Source of the DNA: Homalodisca vitripennis
Lineage: Eukaryota > Arthropoda > Insecta > Hemiptera > Cicadellidae
NCBI RefSeq assembly: GCF_021130785.1
Contig: NC_060213.1
Span: forward strand, 98,758,501 to 98,822,500
Length of the DNA: 64,000 nt
Direction: 5' to 3'
The notes beneath the pieces are model-generated. The model was not told the origin of the DNA and did not search any database. It worked only from the letters and a program-made list of their open reading frames with translations. The position numbers and the translations under genes are program-made. Every line of letters starts with the position of its first letter. Positions within the stretch are counted from its first letter, which is position 1. This document shows, piece by piece, positions 14,946-23,379 of the stretch.

Positions 14946-14988
14946 GTTTATTGAAATTAAATAAGGCAATTGCTATTTATACAATTTA

Positions 14989-14991
<3 letters not shown>

Positions 14992-15033
<42 letters not shown>
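14992..15033. repeat. (TA)n microsatellite, left side of insertion site
   Basis: TA repeats abut the left terminus of the Polinton-like element. The final six bases, 15,028-15,033, read TATATA. Confidence 0.9.
15028..15033. repeat. putative target-site duplication, left
   Basis: TATATA directly precedes the AGTAGATAG terminus and equals 33,688-33,693 after the right terminus. Polintons make 6-bp duplications. The site lies in a (TA)n tract, so the match could be coincidental. Confidence 0.5.
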
Positions 15034-15035
<2 letters not shown>

Positions 15036-15373
15036 TAGATAGTAATATGGGGTTCCTGGCGCACTTTCGGAGCCAACCGAAAAGCAATGTAAAATACTGT
15101 TCAATGTACCATAAAGGAAGCTGAGAAATAACACAGCAAATCTCAATGAAAAATTAACCGAATCTACAGTCGTTCGTCTCCAAAAGCGATTACTATCTAC
15201 TCTGTGGAATGAAAAATTAACCGAATCTGAGCTTCTACTTTCTTAAGCTGTGCTTTGTAAAATGTTGTCAAATCTGCTACGAAAAAAGGATTTATCTTAA
15301 TAAAATTTAATCAATTTAAAACATTTTACTAAAAACATACTTTAATAAAAAACTTTTCTACTAAATAAACAAC

Positions 15374-15913
15374 ATGAACTCACCAAAGTCTCTACAATTT
15401 CTAGCATTAAAATAGTGCAACAAAGATGAATTCAGTGAATTGCCGGTTTATTCTCAACAACAGTTGATACCGTCTTTAAATGAAACAGAATTAAAAGAAC
15501 TTGTAGAGTCTTTTGCAGAAAGAACGAAAACTGCACACGTGTACACACAAAAAACGAAAAAAATAAGGGATTATATATTTAATATAATTACGAAAGATAT
15601 TGAAAAGAAAGTAAAAAATAAACAAACAGAGAGTTTTCATCGTTTTTTTATGACATTTTTCCCATATTATACGTTCTTTCAAGATAATCAAGACTTAATT
15701 GATGAATTTCTTAGGAATTTTTGTGAGTATCAAGATTTATCAACACAATTCATTAAAGAGCATTATAGAATTTTTCTTATAGAATATAGCCACATTTTGT
15801 GTGAAACAAAAGGTATTACTGTAGATAATATTCCATGTGATTCCTATGAAGAAAGACACCAACTATGGTTATCAAAACAGTACTATGACGTGGGGAGGGA
15901 CTGCAAGTTCTAG
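15374..15913 (+). pseudogene. TIR-borne helical-repeat protein, interrupted by amber codon
   Basis: A reading frame of 180 codons begins at ATG 15,374. A TAG at 15,413-15,415 (codon 14) interrupts it; the right-hand TIR copy has a sense codon there. After the stop the frame is open to the natural stop at 15,911. The C-terminal half holds repeats of the type 'YQDLSTQFI', which also occur in the internal gene at 19,503-19,901; such short helical repeats are common in large DNA viruses. Function unknown. It converges on the 101-aa gene with 10 bp between their stops. Initiation downstream of the TAG is possible, but the next in-frame ATG is far into the protein. Confidence 0.7.
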
Positions 15914-15923
15914 AGTTAAGACT

Positions 15924-16229
15924 TTATTCTACAAAGTTAATTGTTATAATTTCTTTATCTTTAATAGTCTTCTTTCCAGTAACAATCAAGTGTAATTTTT
16001 CATTTTTGTTTAATTCTTTAATCTTTTTCTCATCCAAAACAGTCAAAAATCTGTTCGGCAAGTGTACTTTACAATCTTCCAACTCGGCAATTATTGTAAA
16101 CCCGAATTTATCTTTCATTTTCTCCAAATTCAAGATTCTATGTTTCTTCCTTTCTTCCAATTCATTTAACTTCTTATACTCTTTAAACTTACATTCTCCA
16201 ATATCATTTAACTCTTTCAAGAACTCCAT
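15924..16229 (-). CDS. TIR-borne 101-aa protein, left copy
   Basis: Complete 101-aa frame, identical to the copy in the right TIR (32,493-32,798). It has a charged N-terminal half (about residues 1-45, rich in Lys/Glu, probably helical) and a beta-rich C-terminal half ('VHLPNRFLTVLDEKK', 'KLHLIVTGKK'). I do not recognise a named family. The C-terminal part could be a small nucleic-acid-binding fold, but that is a guess. The start is fixed by the motif TTTTTTCTATTTAAATGG. Being in the TIR it exists in two copies that fire inward and outward symmetrically. It is open in both, unlike its TIR neighbour. Confidence 0.8.
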   Translation of the reverse strand: MEFLKELNDIGECKFKEYKKLNELEERKKHRILNLEKMKDKFGFTIIAELEDCKVHLPNRFLTVLDEKKIKELNKNEKLHLIVTGKKTIKDKEIITINFVE

Positions 16230-16242
16230 TTAAATAGAAAAA
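16226..16242 (-). promoter_or_regulatory. TCTA/TAAATGG start-site motif
   Basis: Read on the minus strand this is TTTCTATTTAAATGG, with the ATG being the start of the 101-aa TIR gene. See the finding on the shared motif. Confidence 0.55.
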
Positions 16243-16244
16243 AT

Positions 16245-16748
16245 TTAAAGACGGAAAAAATGAAATTCGCTAACCTTCACTCGAGAAGTCGGGGAGAATG
16301 TGAGTAAAACCGCATTCTTTTCAAGAGGTTCTTCGTTTAATTTCTCCAAATGTACTATAAAATCATCGAGGATTTCTGGTTCAAAATCATAAACAAATTC
16401 AACATCCAGATAATGAAAAAATACAGGTAATATCTTTTCATAATAAACGTGTGTATCGATACCTACAAACCTAATGTATTCTTTGAAAAGGAAAATAATT
16501 TTGTCAATGGTTCCAAGAGATAAGTAAAAATTTTTATTCTGTTTTCTAAATTCTGTAACAAATTTTGTTTGCTTCTTGTCTCCATATTGCAATTTTGTAA
16601 GCAGGTTATTCAAATGTGTTAATTTATTTCGAAATTTCTTAGGTTTAGGTCTTTCTAACAAAATTAAATTACAACCTCTACAAACTAAATATCTTTTATC
16701 GATAATTTCTCCTCTATTAGAACACTTGTAACAGTTGGCATTATACTC
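16245..16748 (-). CDS. zinc-ribbon protein without an ATG start
   Basis: An open frame of about 167 codons follows an in-frame TAA at 16,749-16,751. Its N-terminal part contains C-x2-C-x13-C-x2-C ('CYKC...CRGC'), a probable zinc ribbon, then a basic linker ('ERPKPKKFRNK') and a helical body of about 120 residues. No ATG lies in frame before the zinc ribbon; the nearest ATG, at the expected start position next to an AT-rich motif, is in another frame. So either the 5' end is damaged or a non-AUG start is used. The shortest alternative is a TTG start at 16,661, which would lose the zinc ribbon. A transcription-factor role is possible, as for viral zinc-ribbon late factors, but unproven. Confidence 0.55.
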   Translation of the reverse strand, partial: EYNANCYKCSNRGEIIDKRYLVCRGCNLILLERPKPKKFRNKLTHLNNLLTKLQYGDKKQTKFVTEFRKQNKNFYLSLGTIDKIIFLFKEYIRFVGIDTHVYYEKILPVFFHYLDVEFVYDFEPEILDDFIVHLEKLNEEPLEKNAVLLTFSPTSRVKVSEFHFFRL

Positions 16749-16778
16749 TTAAATTTAAACAAAAAGATTTTTTTATAA

Positions 16779-17039
16779 ATGGAGATTATGGAACTAAGTC
16801 TGCCGAGATATAAATTTTTCAGCGCAAATGTTTGTGTTTACATTTCTACAACAGAGATAAATAGAAATAATTTCATTCTATTGTACAACTATTTAGGATA
16901 TTATGTGTACGATTATAAAGATTATTACGGGAGAAATCGGGATTTTTCAGTGGCGAAAGAGTATATTTTTGAAATATTAGAAGGAATGAAAGAGAATAAT
17001 ATGAACATCATCAATTATTGTAAAAGACAAAATGAATGA
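16779..17039 (+). CDS. 86-aa unknown protein
   Basis: Begins at an ATGG preceded by 'gatttttttataa', the element's usual start-site context. It is divergent from the zinc-ribbon gene, sharing about 30 bp of AT-rich spacer. The protein is tyrosine- and asparagine-rich ('YNYLGYYVYDYKDYYG'), has no membrane segment and matches nothing I know. It is the last left-side gene before the foreign-looking insert at 17,041-18,195, so its 3' end could have been altered by that insertion. Confidence 0.5.
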   Translation: MEIMELSLPRYKFFSANVCVYISTTEINRNNFILLYNYLGYYVYDYKDYYGRNRDFSVAKEYIFEILEGMKENNMNIINYCKRQNE

Positions 17040-17040
17040 T

Positions 17041-17630
17041 TGTGTCTTTGGTGTAGTGTTGTTAGTGTGCGTGTTTACGCTATGGGGAATCACATCACAT
17101 TCAACTTCTACGGTGTCTATTGTTTAGAGACTTGGCCCTGCACTGCTACTGTCCAACCAAGTTAATGGCTAGGAGCTGTAATTCGGGTCTTAGACTCTGG
17201 AATTTTTTTGTTCCCAAGTCTCATTTTTCTTTGGTAACTACTGTGTAGAAGTTGATGGAGAGATACAATTAGGGAATTTGTGTCGGGTGTTTTGTAAGTG
17301 TAATGTTGTATTAATGAATGATGTGAATGATGAATGTAATTAACGAATTAAGGAAGAGAAGGAATGAACGAATTAAGGAAGAGAAGGAATTAAGGAATGA
17401 AGTGGAAAGGTGAGGAAGCAAATGGCGCGCCAACCACAGTTGTCATTACTCGGCTTGTTCTATAGTCATTACACTATGGCCACTCGTGTAAAGACTTGTC
17501 CCCAACCACTGAACGACAACCATGTCTTCCTCAATAAAAAGCGCGCCTGAAGCTCTGGGATTTGAACCCAGAACCTCAGGCTTTGAAGGCAAGCGTCTTA
17601 CCAACTGAGCTACGGAGAGTCACGAAAGAT
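17041..17630 (-). mobile_element. tRNA-headed SINE nested in the Polinton
   Basis: On the minus strand a pol III promoter is visible: A box TAGCTCAGTTGG (17,601-17,612) and B box GGTTCAAATCC (17,558-17,568), in a tRNA-like stretch from about 17,620 to 17,540. The acceptor arm does not close, so it is not a functional tRNA gene. A non-coding body of roughly 450 bp follows on the minus strand. The left limit is uncertain. Confidence 0.6.
17342..17390. repeat. 25-bp tandem duplication
   Basis: The unit 'aacgaattaaggaagagaag' plus 'gaatg' occurs twice in a row, inside the nested SINE body. Confidence 0.85.
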
Positions 17631-18195
17631 ATAAGCTATATCTCTGCTATATAAGTTGTTCAACTAAGAGTGCTAGTTTACAAGTTTATTAATAATTTTA
17701 TATTTCAAAAATCACTCAACCGATTTTAATGAAATTTGGTACACATATAGTAAATACTTAACTCTTTCGACTTAACTTATCCATAAGGGTGAAATCATCC
17801 CCTATTTCTTAATATTCATAAAAAAATAAAAAAAATTATCAGAAAAATCTGAAACTTCAAAAACAAGCGAGTTCAACTTAAAATTTCATGAAAATAACAA
17901 AATTTTCAAAAACTACCCCAATCATCCCTTATCTTAAAACTCTTATATCTCGAGAACTATTGGAGCTTTTTTGCTGAAATTTGGTATATAGGATCAGTAA
18001 ATATTAAAGTATTTTTTAAAATCATAACTTCCGGTCCAACCCTTAAGATGACCTTGGAATAGTTTTTTGTTAATATCATCCCCATTTTTTAAGATATTCT
18101 TTTGAAATTAAAAATGAATACTTATATCAATGTCTTTAACAATTCTGTAAAGTTTTAAAATTATCCGATGAATAATAGTGAAAATAACGTGATTT
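17631..18195. other. non-coding insert, transposon-like
   Basis: No gene. The text 'actcaaccgattttaatgaa' followed by 'atttggtacacatat' is a phrase common in non-coding parts of insect transposons. Two such phrases (17,717 and 17,950) suggest an internal repeat. Together with the SINE it makes a gap of about 1.15 kb in an otherwise gapless element. Confidence 0.5.
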
Positions 18196-19390
18196 TTACT
18201 GAATTTCTCTAATATCGTTCTTAATCACATCATAGGCTAAAAATTTCTCAGAAACCACAACAACATAACAAATCGCGTTTGTAACAGCTTTTTGAAAATC
18301 CATATTGATAATTATATCGTTCTTTGAACCAGAAATATTTGTCAAACTCTTTGTTGTATCAATGACATAAATAGGTCTATTCGCTAAAAATTCTTTAGGA
18401 TTGTAATACATTTCCTTATTATTACAGTAAACTTTCTTAAAATCTTGATACATCTGATACATGATTCTGAAAAGACCTCCGGAAATGTTTAAATTTTGTA
18501 ATTCATCTGGATAATAAGAACCGTTCAATTTTACTCTGATATTTTTTACATTCAAACTATCGAATTTTGAAGGATTTTTTTCTTGATTATTCTGTCTATC
18601 TGTTTGAAAACCTATAATAACGAACTTGGGATTGAAGATATTTCTATAAATGTTTGTAATATCGAACGAATAAGTTGTTCCGGAAATACCTTTTTGTTCA
18701 ATACATTGCCAATCTAGAAAATTAAACATAATGTTTTGACTTTTTGTAATTTCATCAATCAACCTAATTTTACTCGTGATTTTATAATCAATCATTGGAA
18801 CTCTAATAAAAAAAATCTGTAATTGTTATTTTTCCATCAACAGGCATAACATTTCCAGTTGCAGTCTTCAGAATCACATCATCGTCTTCTGCTCTTATAA
18901 AACTTAGATAAAATCCTCCTTTATAGATCGGAATAGTAACATTTTCAAAAAATCCTAATCCAAAATGAGATAAATTTCCAGCTGCTTCAAAAACACCAAA
19001 TTTAAAATCTGATTCAAAGCCATTAGAAGTTTGAGAAATAACATCACTTTTTGAATACGAAATAGTTCCTTTAATTGTGCTTAATTGGCCACAGTTTTCG
19101 ACTTCTTCTATCAATTTATTGTGCTTTCTTACTTCAATCTTAGAAAATAAAAACGGTATAAAATTATCGATTAATCTAACATTATCAGTTCCAAGATATG
19201 CTTGACCATCTTGTTTTGTTAAAGTTCCAGAAATATAAAACTGGAAGTTAGACGAGCAAAAGTTATCTCCAAAATCAATATTAAACTCAGTTCTTTTATT
19301 CGGTTCATTCAAATGTTGTTTACTAATTGGATAGAAATTTTTAAACTCCGCCCTTTCAATATCACTAGCATATTTTCTGTAGTCCGCCAT
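18196..19390 (-). pseudogene. major capsid protein (double jelly-roll), split in two frames
   Basis: Two adjoining frames, 195 codons (19,390-18,803) and 199 codons (18,795-18,196), together resemble the double jelly-roll, hexon-like capsid protein of insect Polintons. Familiar stretches are 'FYLSFIRAEDDD' near the end of the first part and 'SGTTYSFDITNIYRN' in the second. They are offset by one base at a run of eight T (minus strand), 18,810-18,817, followed by TAG. The first start is ATGGCG after 'ctcttattaa'. The capsid protein would form the shell of an icosahedral particle. The break is either a true mutation, an indel error, or a slippage site. Confidence 0.8.
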
Positions 19391-19419
19391 TTAATAAGAG
19401 AAATTTTAAACATCGTGTA

Positions 19420-19500
19420 TCATTTTTTCATCGATCTAATGTACGTTTTTATAAGAAAAGATATAAATTTTAGTAAAATAATTAAAAAGATTAGAGTCAT
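19420..19500 (-). CDS. 26-aa single-span membrane peptide
   Basis: The ATG lies 2 bp after the stop of the 132-aa gene, so the two are back to back. The product is a hydrophobic stretch (residues 3-17, 'LIFLIILLKFISFLI') with a basic C-terminus (K18, R22, K25, K26). This fits a one-span membrane protein with a positive-inside tail. A second peptide of the same plan lies at 23,615-23,710. The frame is very short and AT-rich, so chance cannot be excluded. Confidence 0.35.
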   Translation of the reverse strand: MTLIFLIILLKFISFLIKTYIRSMKK

Positions 19501-19502
19501 TT

Positions 19503-19901
19503 TTAATGATCTACTTCGTCATATTCAGGATTCTCTTCCTTAAATTTTGCGATCTCGGTCACATATTTCAATAAAATCTGCACAGGATAGTAACCGCTAT
19601 CTATAATATTGTTCCAATCAACTGTATCTTTATTTTCATCCAAAAACTTTATACTCAAGTGTTGATAGAGACAAAGAACAGACATATGATCTTTTAATTG
19701 ATAATGTATATTTTCTTGAATGAACTCTGATGATAAAGTTTGATATTTAGCAATGTTATACCAATTCAATTTGTTTACGTATAATCTCATCATATCTTCG
19801 GATAATTCATATTTTTGAGAAATGTCATCCCAATGTTCTTTTTTCAAATCTCTTTCGTGTTGCATAATAAAAAGATCGAAAGCACTGTAATGTCCCGCCA
19901 T
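19503..19901 (-). CDS. helical-repeat protein (132 aa)
   Basis: Complete frame starting ATGGCG after 'cctaataaatagag'. It contains at least two copies of a repeat of the form (W/L)-x-x-I-x-x-Y-Q-x-L-S-x-x-F-I: 'WYNIAKYQTLSSEFIQEN' at about residues 47-64 and 'LCLYQHLSIKFLDEN' at about 75-89. The same repeat appears in the TIR gene at 15,374-15,913 ('EYQDLSTQFIKEH'), so the two probably share ancestry. Proteins with such repeats are frequent in giant viruses and iridoviruses, with no settled function. It sits between capsid protein and zinc-ribbon genes, all read leftward. Confidence 0.7.
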   Translation of the reverse strand: MAGHYSAFDLFIMQHERDLKKEHWDDISQKYELSEDMMRLYVNKLNWYNIAKYQTLSSEFIQENIHYQLKDHMSVLCLYQHLSIKFLDENKDTVDWNNIIDSGYYPVQILLKYVTEIAKFKEENPEYDEVDH

Positions 19902-19928
19902 CTCTATTTATTAGGAAAAAATTTCAAA

Positions 19929-20072
19929 TCAAGTTTTTATAAATTGGCTCTTTTTAGCGTTACATTCAGCACATTTTCCAGATATTCTCTTAACTCCGTT
20001 AATGTTTGCATAGTATTTTATATCGTTTGTGGCAGTTTTCTCTTTGCACCTCACACAGTATATGAGCGCCAT
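19929..20072 (-). CDS. small DUF5679-like zinc ribbon (47 aa)
   Basis: ATGGCGC is preceded by TTTTCCTTATATAA. The 47-aa product has C6-x2-C9 ... C34-x2-C37 with 24 residues between the pairs, and ends 'KKSQFIKT'. The same layout (C8, C11, C36, C39, then 'NKSKFIK') forms the N-terminus of this element's integrase. Small zinc ribbons of this sort (DUF5679-like) are known in Polintons and large DNA viruses, with a presumed nucleic-acid or protein-binding role. Its start is 15 bp from the end of the coiled-coil gene. Confidence 0.8.
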   Translation of the reverse strand: MALIYCVRCKEKTATNDIKYYANINGVKRISGKCAECNAKKSQFIKT

Positions 20073-20086
20073 TTATATAAGGAAAA

Positions 20087-21221
20087 TTAGTCATCATAGC
20101 CGCCTAGTCCATTAAATCTGTTATCAATGTTTTCAAAAGATTTATTAACATCTTCTTTAAATTTATTAAAGTTTTCTTCTAGTTTATTTACTTTATCGAG
20201 ATATAAATCGTTGTATTCAACGAGTTTATGATCAATATTCTCAAAAGTTTTTGTGGCATCTAAACTAAACTTATCAAAAGACTGCTTATTTTTTATAACT
20301 TTTTCATTAATTTCGCCAAAGTTTTCTTCTAGTTTAATTAATTTATCATGAAGTAAAGATTGATTAGTAACTACTCTTTCAAAAACTTCACCATTTTTTC
20401 TATCGGTTTCATTAAAAACCCTCTTGAAATTTAGCGAAATGTTCCAAAAAGTTTGTTATTTTTCCATAAAGATCGCCTTTATATAGATTGAAATTTTCCT
20501 CAAAATTTGTAAATTTTTCATCACAATTTTCTATAGATCTTTTACTTCTTTCATCAAGTTTTTCATAGACTTCTGTTGTAAAATCTTTAACATGCTGTTT
20601 ATGATTCTCGTAATTTTTGTTTAGTTCATTAAACATTTTAATATGATCTTCTAATTGAATCATTACAACAACATCAAATGGATTAATTCCTTTACTAACA
20701 CTGCTAATTCTTTTTCCTTTAAAATCTAAGGCATTTTTAACATTCGGATCATGTAAATCAACAATATCGATGTTTTCTGATAATTTTAGAGGTTTTAAAA
20801 TTTGTTCTTTAACAACAACATCATGTTTGTCAATACCAGGTCGAACACCGACAATTCTTTTCTTATTAGCCAAACTAACATAATTCTTTTCAACTTTGAT
20901 CGCTTCAGTAATTTCATCAGCTTTTTCGATATGAGACATTAAATTGGTAAATAATTTTTTTACACCATCATCAACTTCTTTTTCCAATGTTTTTATTTTA
21001 TCAGCAACTTCATTTGAACTCATGAAATTTGCAAGTTTGTTATCATATTCTGCTTTAAAATCTTCAATCTCGACAGCAAACATATCTGAATCTGGAAGGT
21101 TTTGTAATACATTTTCTAACTTGTTATCAAACTCATTTCTCAAACTATCAAAATTCAAACTATTATCTACATTTTGAATAATTTGTGTTCCAAATACGTC
21201 AAAAATATTTTGTGAATCCAT
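20087..21221 (-). pseudogene. coiled-coil protein, interrupted near its C-terminus
   Basis: The start is ATGGATTCACAA at 21,221, inside the 3' end of the protease gene. The first frame runs about 269 codons to TAA at 20,412-20,414. In the frame offset by one, coding continues without pause for about 108 more codons to TAA at 20,087-20,089, with the same heptad-like Lys/Glu/Asn/Leu composition and repeated 'KLEENF' and 'ENID' phrases. The break falls on a run of five T (minus strand), 20,414-20,418. The long alpha-helical coiled coil suggests a structural or fibre-like role. I do not recognise the family. It may be a virion fibre or core component, by position among capsid genes. Confidence 0.7.
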
Positions 21222-21630
21222 ATTTATTAAGCAATAATTTGTTAACAACTTCTTTAAAATCTTTACCAGTACTCAGTTCATTCAAAACAAAAACACATAA
21301 ATGACCACAAATTGGGGGATCTTTATAGTCTTGAATTTGAGAATCGTTATAATAAACGTTTGATTTTTTTAAATATTGGATCAATTCTTTCGGTGGTTTG
21401 TCCTCAATTCTTCCATACGAATCAAAATAATATGCATTCTTATCATTTTTATAATAACAAATCCAATGTGTTCCACTTCCCATAATCGAGTCTAAATTCA
21501 CAATTCCACATTCAAATTTCTTAACTTTTTCAGGTAATGTATCTCTCATGAAGATTCCTCTAAAATGTTTAATATTTTTGCAGATTTCTTCCAATTCCCC
21601 GAATGTTAAAGGTTTAATTTTTTTTTTCAA
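21199..21630 (-). CDS. adenain-like cysteine protease (C48-type fold)
   Basis: Maturation protease of Polinton/adenovirus type that cleaves capsid and core precursors during assembly. Visible active-site elements, numbered from the TTG at 21,630: His55 in 'GSGTHWICYY', Asp70 in 'YYFDSYG', Gln100 in 'SQIQDY', Cys108 in 'ICGHLC'. Order and spacing match the adenain His-Asp/Glu-Gln-Cys arrangement. The frame has no ATG upstream of residue 28 and an in-frame TGA just before the TTG. It overlaps the end of the core-protein frame by 17 bp at an A10 run, which suggests the protease is normally made as a core-protease fusion. Its 3' end overlaps the coiled-coil start by 23 bp. Confidence 0.85.
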   Translation of the reverse strand: MKKKIKPLTFGELEEICKNIKHFRGIFMRDTLPEKVKKFECGIVNLDSIMGSGTHWICYYKNDKNAYYFDSYGRIEDKPPKELIQYLKKSNVYYNDSQIQDYKDPPICGHLCVFVLNELSTGKDFKEVVNKLLLNKYGFTKYF

Positions 21631-22063
21631 TGTTTGATTTCACGTAATTCAAAGTTTTTTCATCTAATCCAGATCCTGTAACATCTTCCAACTCTTTATC
21701 TAACCAATTTAAAATGTTTCGAACAATAGGAATCACATCCTTTTTAACGATTGGAGCAGCTTTACGAACATAAGGAACAACATTTTTAACAACTGGAATA
21801 TTTTCTCCAAAATCTAATAAATCTTTCAAAAGTCCACCATTTTTAAGTTCTTTCAACTGATTATAAGAAAATTCTATTCTGGTTCCTTTATTGTTTTTCT
21901 TATGTTTTTCGAGTTTATTGTATTGTCTATTTGTTAAAAATATCTTATCTTCGCCATTTTTTAGTTGATCTATTTTAAATTGAATACTAACGGGTATTTT
22001 CTTCTTAAAAGCGGATTTTATTTTTTCTTTCTGATTTTTGCTGAAATTTACGTTCACCTCCAT
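21614..22063 (-). CDS. virion core protein, upstream of the protease
   Basis: 149 codons, start ATGGAGG after 'taactatataa'. The N-terminal 90 residues are strongly basic ('KNQKEKIKSAFKKK', 'KLEKHKKNNKG'), suited to DNA packing. Residues about 93-125 form an amphipathic valine/proline-rich helix pattern ('NVVPYVRKAAPIVKKDVIPI'). 'VTGSGL' near residue 130 resembles an adenain-type cleavage site. From memory, related insect Polinton proteins join this region to the protease in one chain; here they part at an A10 run (about 21,619-21,628), where this frame stops. Its start lies 8 bp after the stop of the PLA2 gene, and the motif overlaps that stop codon. Confidence 0.7.
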   Translation of the reverse strand: MEVNVNFSKNQKEKIKSAFKKKIPVSIQFKIDQLKNGEDKIFLTNRQYNKLEKHKKNNKGTRIEFSYNQLKELKNGGLLKDLLDFGENIPVVKNVVPYVRKAAPIVKKDVIPIVRNILNWLDKELEDVTGSGLDEKTLNYVKSNIEKKN

Positions 22064-22071
22064 TTATATAG

Positions 22072-23379
22072 TTAAAATTTCAAGTTCTCTTCGATTCCCA
22101 TTCCTAGTTTTCTCTTCAAAAACATTGCTCCAGCTGTTGGAAGCGCAACAAATCTTTCACCTAAACTAGCATCTTTTGATAAAAATCTATCCATTGCCTT
22201 ATCTTGCAAAACTTTATCTGCGATATGTCTGGAATTTGTGTCTCTATGTTTTGCATAAAAAATATCGTGTTCCATAGCAGCTTGATCTAATTTATTTATA
22301 CCAGGATCTCCTCTTTTTAGTCTTTTTTCGAGTTTTGTGCCAGGCCCCAGATACTGATAAGTTGGTACGTGTAATTCAAAAGGTAAATTGTTGATAAAAT
22401 CATTCAAAAGTCCACTACCCTCAATCATAGATGAACTTATTGCCGGCAAAACTCGTTTTAAATATTTAATTCCATCAGGTTTTTCAATCATTTCATCAAG
22501 TTTGTTCGAAATAAAATCTTTAATCGCTTTCTTTTCGTTCAAAAAATTGTTGTTTCCAGCCTTTTCTTGAGCATAAATATAATTAATAATTCCATCGAGT
22601 TTTGTCAAATCGTCGATATATCTGTATTCAATCTTATTATCACTGTATTTTCTCACACCTGATCCTTCGATTCTTTTTTCCCAAATTGGTTTAATCAAAT
22701 TGAGATATTTTTTACCTTTACTTGACTTTGGTTTCTTAGTAGATGGATCATTATTTTTGTAAATTGAGTCAGATTCCCATAAAATTTCTGTATACTTTTG
22801 CAAATCTTCTTCAGAATATAAATTGTCTTTTGGGACATCATTGTCTGTTAATAATCTCCATAAACCCTGAGTTCCTTTATATGTTTTATCTTCAATAATT
22901 ATATCATTATGTTCAAAATTAACGGGTAAATTTCCAATCATAAAACTTTTCTTTTTTTTATCCCAATACAAACCAAATTTATCATCCTTTGCTCTAGGAA
23001 GAAATTTTTTACCAATTTCACCAATTATTATATCCGTTGTTCCAGGACTTATTGGTTCAACTATTGTAGATTCTTCAATGATTCTAGGTCTAAATGGTGT
23101 TGACGATGGTAATTTTGGCAATTCAAACTCAGATTCTGGTATCGAAATATCAGCAAATTGTCGTACAACTGGAACCAAATTCATCAAATTTTGATTATCG
23201 CTTAAAACATTTTCAATTTTGCCCTCAACATTTTTTATTGCAGAAGTTACAGGTTGATTAATTTTTTGAATAAGTTCTTGTTCTTCTTCATCAATTCGAA
23301 TCTGTTCTTTAAATTCTTTGATTAATTTCTTTTCTATTTGATCAAGTTTTTTTGCTTCTTCTGAAGTTACGTTCGCCAT
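22072..23379 (-). CDS. DUF8207-type protein with C-terminal phospholipase A2 domain
   Basis: 435 aa, start ATGGCGAACG after 'ttttcctaaataa'. Residues 1-50 are a helical, charged region. About 135-235 match the DUF8207-type segment of animal Polintons ('IIIEDKTYKGTQGLWRLL', 'NNDPSTKKPKSSKGKK'). About 335-400 are a parvovirus-VP1-like phospholipase A2 domain: calcium loop Y343-L-G-P-G347 and catalytic H371-D372 in 'AAMEHDIFYAKHRD'. In parvoviruses this domain opens endosomal membranes during entry. Two sites of the adenain type I-x-G-S-G stand at 237-241 and 319-323, the second 20 residues before the PLA2 loop. The frame is intact, unlike the capsid genes. Confidence 0.85.
   Translation of the reverse strand: MANVTSEEAKKLDQIEKKLIKEFKEQIRIDEEEQELIQKINQPVTSAIKNVEGKIENVLSDNQNLMNLVPVVRQFADISIPESEFELPKLPSSTPFRPRIIEESTIVEPISPGTTDIIIGEIGKKFLPRAKDDKFGLYWDKKKKSFMIGNLPVNFEHNDIIIEDKTYKGTQGLWRLLTDNDVPKDNLYSEEDLQKYTEILWESDSIYKNNDPSTKKPKSSKGKKYLNLIKPIWEKRIEGSGVRKYSDNKIEYRYIDDLTKLDGIINYIYAQEKAGNNNFLNEKKAIKDFISNKLDEMIEKPDGIKYLKRVLPAISSSMIEGSGLLNDFINNLPFELHVPTYQYLGPGTKLEKRLKRGDPGINKLDQAAMEHDIFYAKHRDTNSRHIADKVLQDKAMDRFLSKDASLGERFVALPTAGAMFLKRKLGMGIEENLKF

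Larger units (their letters stand above)
15034..16245 (+). repeat. terminal inverted repeat, left
   Basis: Reverse complement of 32,478-33,687 with only about two substitutions and one single-base indel visible to me. It contains a helical-repeat gene and a 101-aa gene facing each other. The inner boundary is just past the start-site motif of the 101-aa gene. Confidence 0.95.

Noticed and set aside
14709..14969. Open frames through the (TA)n and tRNA-like palindrome (both strands)
   Set aside because: They encode only Tyr-Ile repeats and translations of the tRNA-like repeat; the openness comes from the microsatellite.
16006..16233. 75-codon frame opposite the 101-aa TIR gene (also 32,489-32,716)
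   Set aside because: Antisense shadow of a gene that has its own start-site motif and a charged, plausible product.
17540..17625. Functional tRNA gene on the minus strand
   Set aside because: A and B boxes are present but the acceptor stem does not pair and the anticodon arm is poor; better explained as a SINE head.
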